Source of the DNA: Cladocopium goreaui
Lineage: Eukaryota; Sar; Dinophyceae; Suessiales; Symbiodiniaceae
Length of the DNA stretch: 64,000 bases
Reading direction: 5' to 3'
Assembly: GCA_947184155.2 (NCBI GenBank)
Contig: CAMXCT020006744.1
Location: 149,857 to 213,856 of the forward strand
The notes beneath the pieces were generated by a model that saw only the letters and a program-made list of their open reading frames with translations, was not told the DNA's origin and searched no databases. The position numbers and the translations under genes were made by a program. Numbering within the stretch: position 1 is the first letter of the stretch; every line of letters starts with the position of its first letter. Shown piece after piece: positions 12,801-22,371 of the stretch.

Positions 12801-15800
12801 TCCTGCCGAAGTTCGAGCTTGGCAGGGTCACGTGTGACGTCGGTGTCCAAGATGTTCACTACGCCAGAACCATCCAATCTGAAGTCCACAGCATGGATCT
12901 TGTTCATCAGATGGGAGCGCAGCTTCCGCTGGCTAAACATTGAAGCTGAGCCGCCGACAATGGGTTCTCTGAAGACAATCTCCTCGTCAGCGTCCGGCTC
13001 GTCAATGTCACGCTCGTCGGAAACACCAGGCAACCGATCCAAAAAGGGCTTGAGGATGGCGTCAATGAGCTCACCATCCATCTCCGGCTCTTTGATCTCA
13101 TGTGGTTCAAAGTGCTCGGGTTCCCCCGGCAGTGCAGCGTCCACGGACTCCAAAAGCTGCCAGTTCGATGAGGCCACAGTGGCATCATCCTGCACCGTAG
13201 GAGCCTGCGCGACTTGTGCACGTGCGGGGTCAACTTTGTTGGGAAGCCGTTGCCCTTTGGGTCGGGTCTCCTTCACATAGATCTCCCAACCGTCCACGTC
13301 CATGGAAACCAACACCTCTTCCATCTCTTCCCATTCAGGATTGTTTTCAGGTTGAGGGTTGGCCAGCGATTCCTCGCGGCGCTTCTTCATCTCAGCCATC
13401 TCAATCAATGGCTTGCACGACCGAAGTCGAAAGAGATGATAACCAAGAGCACCTGCTTCGGAATAGAACCTGATGCACTGGAATCGGTTATGCTCCGAAT
13501 TCTCCATATGCTGGCCGTCATATCGTGTGGTACATTTGATAAGCGACGTGGCATCGAGGACGCAGAGTCCACGTTTCCTCAAAGCCTCAGCTTCGCGAAT
13601 CATCTGACGGTCATAGTCGGGGTGCAACCCATACCCCCTGCCGTACCATGGCATGATAAGGACGATGTTCCCAACGTCGGCACGTGTCGTCAGCTTCACG
13701 AGGTCGTTGAGAGCGGAGAAATGGGTGTTGACCCTTTCCTCCATGAGATCGTTTGCTGCGTCACGGCGCTTCTGGGAGTCAAGCCAATCACAGTGGAGGA
13801 AGCCGTAGTTCCCAAAAATATCGTTGCCAGCATAAGAGATGACAATGACAGATGGGCGAGAGGTTCCCCTCCGCTGCAAACATTCAAGAGAGTGCTCGAC
13901 GCCCTTGATAATGTCTGGCAGCCCACGACCCCATTTGAGATCGTGCCAGATCGCTTTGCGACCTGGTGGGAGGAGGTCCGGCTTCTCCTTGATGTACTCG
14001 CCGATGTTCCTGCGCGTAGAAGCGTACCCGTCGACCATGTCCACAAGTGCCATCGAAGAATCTCCGGCAAAGATGAAGTTGGCCTCAGGTTCCCCTGGGC
14101 ATACCATGCCTCTGAGTGAGAAGCTGGAAACGCCGTCGAGGAGCTTCGCGTCTTCTGGGCTGACGTCGCGGAGGTAGCCTTTGGCCAACAGCGAATGGTC
14201 AGTGTTCCCCATGATGGATGTCAAATCCGAAATCACATCAGCTTCGTTTACCACACGACACTGCGTGACAGAGCCAAAAATGCTCCCAGTCAACGCATAC
14301 CACGCCTTTCCATTGGGCCCCAAAGTCACATCTTCTGCGGTGGACTCCGGTTCCCCGGGTCGAATGCCGGCAGCCTCCGCAGCAGCGGAATAGTCTGCCT
14401 CCTCGACCTCTGCTTGTGGAAAGCGACGGAAGTAAGCCATGGTAGATGATGTAGAAAGCGAAACAGCGCAGAGTGCAGTAGAAGTCGTCAGTTCGGGTTT
14501 TGAGCTGGTCGCTGCAATGAAAGCTCGATGGATCATGTCCGTCATCTGAAAAGAATACGATTCGGTTTCCTTCAAGTCATGACCTCTGCCCTGAACATGG
14601 TTATGACTACCATCACATGACAGTCCATCGAAAGCAGTGACAATTGAATCACAATCAGTTTGAATAGCCCAAGGTTTCTTTATAGATTCACCGTCTTTGT
14701 TGACAATACCAACCATGCATCCATCAAATGTGACTCTAATGAGTTGATGTTTTCCACAGAACTTTTCAACTCGGTCAAACTTCCAATAGATACAATGAGC
14801 TGGCCATTCAATAGCAATCTTGGGATTTAAATGACGAATAAGATTGAGAAAATCGACCATTGATGACCATATCTTCTCAAAAACATGTCGATGATATTCA
14901 ACTTTAAGTTTGGCTGATTCATGTTGCAAGTTCACATATGACCATGTTGTGCCACCAGTGCAAGGAATGCTGATCCAAATCAAAACTGGACAAGGTTGTG
15001 CCGTTGAACTCTCAATTGCTCGAACAACTTCATTCCGAATGTCCATCCTGTTCGATCTAGATGTAACGTCTCGTTCCTCTGTGCATCTGATGACATAACA
15101 ATCTTTTGAATGCTTCCTTGTACGATCACCAAGCTTTGAATCAGGTCCACAACAAAATTCAATGAGAACCCTGCTATGAGATGCCACTGAAGGGCAAGCA
15201 GGTTCCCCTGCGCGCTGCTGAGATCCCGACACTGTTGAAGGTGCAGGTTCCCCTGCGCGGGCTTTCATCTTCTGTGGCTCCTTCCGAGGAAGGGGCTGTG
15301 ATGAAATACCCATCAATCGCAGAGCTGATTCCCACTTCTCAGAATTGGTAAAGGGCTTGGTGAGGATGTCTGCCGCTTGAAGCGATGAACCAACATAGAC
15401 AAGTCTGAAATGTTTTCGTTTGAACTGTTCAGACAACCATGATAAGTTCAGTCTCTGTGTTTTGTCAGTGTGCCTAAATGACGGTGACCTACCACTCTCA
15501 AGGATTCGAATGGTTGCTTGGTTGTCCTCAAGGAAAATGACCTCAAGACTACCGGGTCCTGCCATGTACACACTTTCATCCCCCCGCTTTTCAGATCCAA
15601 TATAGTTGAAATCAGTTAATGCCGATCTAATTTCCCGTGACTCAACCCCATAATCCACTTCACTTGGTCCCGGGATTCTAAAAACAGTTTTCCCAGTCCA
15701 TTCGAAGTCATAGATCATGTCAGCGTCAGGAGTCGTCCAGTCCCATGTCAAATCAAATTCAACATCACCAGATTTAGTTTTCATAACGGTGTACCTTTGC

Positions 15801-18800
15801 CTTGCCAATCCCTGAAGGTTCACTGGACAATCCGAATCAATTGGGTTATGCAGTTTATTTCGGGGTTTGACATGAACTCTGGTAACTTGGTTGGTGAATG
15901 GACTGTGCTCCCAATAATCATCTTTGGGGTTTTTGGCACGAGTTTCCACTCTGCGGGACGGCTTTTGTTGAGTGCTATCTTGTTGAGTGCTATCTCCCCC
16001 CGCGTGACGTATGACTGACCACAGGCAGGAGGAAGGTAAACCAACAGCACGTAAAGCAAGGTTCGCCGCCGTGACTTCAGCCTCTGTCGATGACATAGCC
16101 GTTGAAGTCTGCTTTTTCGAAAAAGCTGTGAGTGGATAAAACGTGTTTGGTCCTACCAAAGCAAGGAGGCAACCACTTGTAGATCTGTTGTCATGTTCCC
16201 CAGCATGATCTGAATCTGCAAATAACCATGTTTTGCAGGCCTCAGGTGGATCCCCAACGAAACCAACCATTGTTCGATCAAGGGTTGTGTGTATGTAACA
16301 CATTAATCGATGAAGACTTTTGTCGCAATCAGGTGACCATTTCGTAACCCTACTTGCTAAACCCTGAGTAGCACGGAGAAGATCGAACCTAGCCATTCGT
16401 GCTGCGAACAACACTTTCATCAACACACGTGATGCTATGGGCTGGAGTTCCCCCCGAGCTTCTGCTTCGTCCATGATGGGACGTGCAATTTTGTCATCTG
16501 GGAAAGGAGTTGAAACTTTCTTGAACTTCACATTTGGTCCTGCTAGTTCAACGTAGCGGTCAAGACATTGTTGTAAAAATTGTCGCATGTCATACTCGAC
16601 CGTGTTGACATTCTTTGTCATGCACTTGGATTTATGTTGCTCAAGTTCATCAAGAAAAGTAAATCCTTGTGCCCTAGCCGCTTTCTTTGCTCCCGATTTG
16701 TCTCTTATCTTCTTAGCGGCTGCCAAAACTTTTGAGGGTTCTTGGATTGATTTGTCCACGAAGTAGGTTGATCCCGTCCACCAAAATGGAAGTCCAGTTG
16801 GGTTTTGAGATTCCATATCATGAACATATTCTTTGGGTTCATCTTGGGTTTGACAAGGTTCACACACGGTTAGCCGGTGCGTTCCCGCCCGGAAGGATGC
16901 ATCGTCCTTCGGCTTGTCCTGGAACTTCTTGCGAGGTTGCCGGTGATGATGAACACAAACTCCAAGCTCTGGCATGTGCTCCCAGTAGTCCTTTGTTCGG
17001 CGGGCCGGACTGGCTGGCTTACTAGAAGGATCTGGGATGCTAGCATCGAAGACATGAGCAAATTGATGAGCACTTACATCAAGCTTGACATTCTGTTTGA
17101 ATACATGTTCGCATCCAAGATATCTGCCGGCATCTTCAGGAGTATCCATGTCGATTTGAGAAGAAATCAACTTCCACCCTTCGTCAATGTTTTTGGAAGG
17201 TCCTGACATCTTGAAGTCATCAACATATACACCAAGCAATAACTTCAGCTTCGGATGCCAAAACATTGAAGGCCAACACTCAGGATAGAGTGGGTGAAAT
17301 CCGACTGCATAAAGTGCTTTCTCACAATGACGTTGCCATAGACCCCCCGAATCAGGGTGACCATACAATGCCAAAATAAGAAGAACAACCGGATCCTTGA
17401 ACACACCAATCCATTCCTTCGGCCAACGGTTTCTTGGTAATCTTATCCAAGTTAAGATCCCTTGCATCAACGCTTGGGTGTAAGCTTGCTTACCATCACC
17501 TTGTGATGTCCGGTTCCCCGGCATGGAGCCATAAGCATCTAATGCTTTCCCTGCCTCCATGTTGGCCGGTGAACTTCCGAGCTCCGCGAACAAAGCAACA
17601 TCAGCCGCTTCGTCCTTTACGTTGTTTCCTTGAAAAACGGTGCGACCCTTAAACTTGCGCATGGGGTCACCCTGCGGTAGCTCACTTCCCTTCTCAACAC
17701 AAATCTCGAAGATCTTGCCTACATGAACTTTGGTTTTGTTCTTGATGGCTTCCCTTGAAACATCATCCCATTCCCTAACAGTGGAGTAATCCCACGCACC
17801 CTTACTTGTAAGGTTATTCCATTCCTTATCGAGTGCAGCCTGGGCAGCTGGAGTATTGTTAATCTCCTTCCGTCCAACGGGTCTTGCCACAAGTGCATTG
17901 GAAAAATGAAAGCACATGAGCTCTGATTGATCCTTAAGCTTATCTCTGTGGCAATGGTTTCCACCATGCGAGCCCCCCGGACTGTAGGTGACTGGCATTG
18001 CGGGAATGAAATCATCTGATGGTTCGGCATTCTTGGATTCTTTAACAGCTGAAGTGGCAAAACGATCAATAACCCTGTTGTACTTACGTTCTTTGGCAAC
18101 TGCAGCATCATGCTTTTCAGCTGCCTCTTTCAACAAGGCTTCACGTTTAGCCCTTTCTCTAGCCGCTTTGGAGGCCCCCCGCCAAAGAAATGTTGGAATG
18201 TCCTTTGGTTTGGAGGAACCCTTATATCGTCTTCCCTTAAACCCACTAGCATCGTAGTATGAAGGGTCATCCTTTGAGATAAATTCTGATTTTCCAGTTT
18301 TGGGGTCAATCACTTCGATGTCATCAGACTCAAGTCCAGCTTCACGCATCAACTGCTCAAACTCCTCTTCGCCCTCCACCGGTCCTGGCTCAACAGCTTT
18401 CCTTGGGGCAACCAAGTCTTCAATTGTTTGAGCGTCCATCTTCTTTGGATCTGGTGGAGCATCAAGGCTAAGAGATTCGTATAAACCTTCCCTAATGGCC
18501 TTATATCTACCTTTCAAAGGATAGACAAACGGTCCATCAGGTACAGTGAGTTGGTTGACACGCACGACTTGAACTGATTCGTTGAATTCCTTCTCCATGA
18601 GGTCCTTCAATGATGCTACAAGAAATTCATTTCTCCAAACGAAACCCGGTTGCATGGCATACCCCAAAAAGATACCTGGATTTGATGTTGGGTCAAAACG
18701 CAGATCTTTCTTGGGTTTAAGTTTCGGACCAGTCCAAAAGTCAATGCGAGCCCCAAAAGGAATGTTGGGTCCTTTGAACTTCTCCCCAAAACGAAGCTCC

Positions 18801-21800
18801 CACGGAGATAAGATTTCAGGGTGGTCCTGGATGTTGTGTGCCATACACCAGTGTCGTGCAGCATAACTCCAATAAGAATGGTGAAGCCCTGCCTGTTCAA
18901 GGTTTACTCTAGTCCCTTCAAGTACGGACCTGAGATTCCTCTCGGCGACTGCGTTCGACTTAGAGACATAAGCAACACTAGTGTTCTGCCTCCACCCAAC
19001 TTCCCGACAAGCGAGCTTGATGGATGGCGCTGCATCGGAATAAAACACTCCGACTTCTTCACCAGGTGCAATGAAATGCCTAAAAGCTAAAACACAATCC
19101 TTGGCATGACTCCTAGCTGAAGGATAGATCCAACGAAAATTCGTAGCGACATCTTTCATGATCATAGCAACCCTGTCACCATCAATTGACTGTTCGTTGG
19201 CATCCCTAGTCACAAGATGATCCCCAGTGATGTGATCCCCAAACTTGTTGGATTCCACAGTCAGAGATTCCCCTTTGCTACGTTTAGTAGGTTTGTACAT
19301 CTTAGCACATTTGCATGTCTCACAAAAGGGATTCTTTGGGGTATGTGCCATCATGTGCCTAAGGGTCCTGGCCTCTTCTCGAAGTGCAGCTTCACCACGA
19401 TCAATCGCCTTTGGTTCAGGCAACTGAAGTCGACCGTCAACTGGTTCTTCAGGAGCTTCGGCTTCATCTTCCGAACCTTCGACAACGTCTGGTGTCATGG
19501 CTGCTGGCGGTCCGGGTGCAAGTTCACCAGGAAAGAATTCTTCGAGGTCGTCGATAGCTTGTCCGGGAATTTCATCGTCATCAGCGATGGAAGCCTCGTA
19601 AGGTACTTCGACCTCCTCGACTTCATCATCGGACTCGGCACCGACGGCTGACATGCGAGACCTTCGAACAGGTGAGATGATGGGCTTGCCGTTCCCGGCA
19701 GCGGAGTTCCATGAAAACGGAATCCCTACTGCAGCGGGTACCTGGCCATCTCTGGATGGTAGATAAGGAACAAAATCTTTGACTTCAAGTTTGATCTTAG
19801 TTCCATCTTTCTTCTTGAAATATGGGCGACTAAAGCTTTTCCAAACAAAATCCCATCCATCTTGAATACATCTCATCCCTACCGATATTACAGCCGGGGT
19901 ATCAGGAAGAACACAAGGATGAACTTCTTTGTCGATGCAATCAATGTGAACAGAAGCTTGTTGGTCAGCTGATTGGGAACCATTTGCAGTGATTAATTCA
20001 AGGGGTTCATGAGAGTGATACACGATGTCATCGGGAATCATCTTGCTGCAAACTAAGTCCTGTGCACTACCAGTGTCAGCAATCCATGCTATCTCAGCGG
20101 ATGCGTTACGCTGCTGGGACGGCATATGTCCTGGCAGGGCATTCAGGTCGGAACGGATGCAGTGGCGACAGCCGATATCACTGTCACACTCAAAGCTGCA
20201 TTTGCAAAGCTTACCATGCAACTCCCGAAAGACAGCTGATTGCAACATTTGTGCTGCAAGTATTGCATCACTTTCTCGTGTTTCGATCGTATCTTTGCGA
20301 GTACGATCGTCCTTGGTGATGCGAACTGGATTGACAGTTCGTTGCTTGGCTTGGCACGGATATAAATTACAGTTTTGCTCAATGGGAACTTCGAAGATTT
20401 CATCGTTGCCTCCAAATGAAACAGTGCGATTGGGTGTAACTGGCATGGCAAAATGCTGGTTGAAACAATGCGGAGAGGCGATGCCTTCCGGCACGCGATG
20501 AGTGCTGGTCGAAGGGTTGACGACTGCGACCATCATCAGAGCGCGCATCAGGCAAACTGCTGCTGAGCCAGAGGAAGATGGTTTTCCCCCTTTGTCCTTG
20601 AGACTCTGTGAGCCTCTCGAGGAGTTGGAACCTCGACTTGACGATCTGGAGCGATCGCCCTTCTTCTTCTTATTTCTCTTCTTCTTTTTCTGGCTCTTTC
20701 CACGCTTGTCATCTTTGGTAGATGCAGCTGCAGGCTTTGGTGGGTGTTGGAAAGCACAGTCATTACCTCGTTGACACTTACCTGCCTTCCAAAACTTACA
20801 CACTTGGTTCCTAGATCCAGGAGACAAAGATCGACCATCGCCCCTAGACTTGGACCTAGATTTGCCTTTCTTCCCTCCGCCTTTTCCTTTGTCTGCCTTT
20901 TCATGTCTGTATCGGCAATCCTTTCCCCTGGTACACTTGCCAGCCTGGAAGTCGTAGCAAATGCCAGTGGGCTTTCCCGCAGATGGCGGTCGCGTGGGTG
21001 CTGGCGTAGCATCTCTTTTGCCTGAAACGGACTTCTTGGTAGCCTGTCGCATCTTCTCCAGACGTCTCCTCTCAAGGTAGTCCCTCGCAGCTTTCATGAG
21101 AAAATCATAAGAGCAGTTGGGTTCCCCCTCCGGTGTGCGATCATACACAGCCAGATCATGAGAGAGAGGCTTGAAGTTCTTGATGGCGTTGTGAAAGTAG
21201 GCTTGCTTCCACATCATGTCAGGCTCGGAAGTCATTCCAGCGATCACAGCGTCCCATCGAGTGATGAAACCTCTGAGATCATCATTGACTAAGGTAACAG
21301 CCATGAGGTCCTCAATGTCGTACACTGCACCATGCTTCCTACTTGTACTGAAGTGTTTATGAATCATGAGCAATGCTTGACGTCCCCTAGCTGGTGTCCC
21401 TGACTTGGCTTGTTCTTCTTTAAAAATGTCAAGTTGCCGTGCAAAGTCCCCTTCGCAGATGTTGGTGAGCGAAGACATGAGCTTTGCGTCCAGGGTCACG
21501 AATTTACCTGAGTCCTTCAAGGCATCGACAGACTGATCTGTCCTGAACACTTCTTCTACCCATTGAAAAGCTAGGTCGGGTTTAGCAGAAGCAGCAATTA
21601 TGGCATCCCTTACTCGGATTCTCCAATTCCTATAATTTTCGGGTTGAGGGAACTTAGGAACTAGGATCCTATCAGACTCTTTGGCCTTAGTATCAGTAGT
21701 CCTAGAACGCTCTAAGGCCCTTTTGACCTTTCGTGCAAAGGAACTCTCAGAATCCGAACTTGACGTCGTAGGGGACGTTGATGATGAGGGTGAGGGTGAA

Positions 21801-22371
21801 GGATCTCTTCGACGTCGTCGTCGCGAACGGCCACGACTAGTCTTGCGGTCCTTCTTCTTTTCTTTCTTGTCCTTGCGACCTCTCTTGTCGTCATAGTCAT
21901 CATCACCATCGTCATCTCCTGGAGGTCCACCGCCGGGTAATCCCGGTGGCTTCGAAGGTTCTGCCAGAAAATGCTCATCGTCAGCATCTGATGAATGCTG
22001 AGGCTTCTTGCTTCCCGAAGCTAACTCCTCAATGGTTGGACCCTTGGGCTTCGAGGATTGTGGAATGGGTTTCCCGGAACCATAATGAATCATAAGTCCA
22101 GGAGTTCCCTCCAGAGGTTGAGACTTTAAATTCCGGATGAGCTCTCTCTGCTCCTTCCGAAGCTTCTCAATCTCCGCCTCGAAGTCCTTCCTATGAGATT
22201 CGGCCAGCTTATGCATGTTCAAAGCGTGTTGATTCATTGCATCAATCTGAGTGCGGTACTCGGCAAGTTCTGAACGTGCTGCCTGCAGATCAGCATTGGA
22301 CTTCTCCGCAGACGATGTCAAGACACCTGCATTGTTGACCACATGAGTCAGCTTGGCACTCAGTTCCCTGA
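9853..22371 (-). repeat. Dispersed TTCC-loop (sense GGAA) hairpin family inside element 1
   Basis: The octamer GGTTCCCC occurs at 9855, 10854, 13119, 13862, 14088, 14349, 15201, 15246, 17512 and 21120, always in the same orientation. In nine of the ten, the bases outside it are complementary, giving 4-5 bp stems: GAGG/CCTC, CAGG/CCTG, GCAGG/CCTGC, CCGG/CCGG, CGGG/CCCG. Variants keep the TTCC loop with other stems: CCCG/CGGG at 12183-12194, GACG/CGTC at 12459-12470, TGCCG/CGGCA at 19687-19700, GGAG/CTCC at 22101-22112 and TCAG/CTGA at 22360-22371. On the coding strand the loop is GGAA, a GNRA tetraloop. The function is unknown. Confidence 0.75.
9874..11472 (-). CDS. Element 1 second ORF: end of Tpt1-like domain, zinc ribbon, QN/R-rich tail
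   Basis: 532 codons in a frame different from the polyprotein, overlapping its end by 134 bases. Residues 9-55 (ARILVSGRTD ... LAGALITED) continue the Tpt1/KptA fold begun in the upstream ORF. They contain the SGR motif whose arginine is conserved in the 2'-phosphotransferase family. Residues about 220-245 form a zinc ribbon with two CxxC pairs (CPRC and CLAC). The last 80 residues are rich in Gln, Asn, Trp and Arg (EWNDYYNQWTDQGWEDWRRR) and look disordered and RNA-binding. The ATG at 11472 is probably not the natural start, because homology requires the frame to be entered from the upstream ORF. A +1 shift, a small indel or a spliced product would each do this. Confidence 0.75.
   Translation of the reverse strand: MRLGKSKARILVSGRTDRCIAIDTDCALHYGLRLVETLAGALITEDWVPNHCLIYAFDCEKSQYLWANHGYNGVKKYLRQKASENALTWQENEARKGTPNYDELERYEISDLEVLKNMFVNEYDQWKDVITLRRPLIYKEVPTPYPVVDELLPKIKQRPLNFTNLLCVARKPTATAAGFDIAPDNARERRSDRFDQEAFDPSAEGNLTRWRYVSMLAMPELTCPRCRKIFPEGMLVCLACGLSLATMSDMRRACQVFRLEELAEKLGFELTLDLLGDDDVAGTTQGAKQIRSAAAVLKNHARSYMKQARKAGLTLLQRLGTDAHYAFNCAVQDLTPRCMHWITVLGNVVLPSIKRTREEIRTGKIRQYKARMCMVAYEEEQMKTIIVDDHVLIWYKNRFYRANQFAAAYALIPVADRFEVLSVANTTFQSLALSKQDVYADILSYVDDILRPLTEAKDTEGGSRPLPATKQQNPDVTRSSRPLYGSHQGPTHGYSQQEWNDYYNQWTDQGWEDWRRRNQGHQYRDRRWSGYR

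Noticed and set aside
13214..14119. 301-codon plus-strand frame, and a 222-codon one at 11609-12277
   Set aside because: They mirror the polyprotein of element 1 on the other strand and have no domain of their own.
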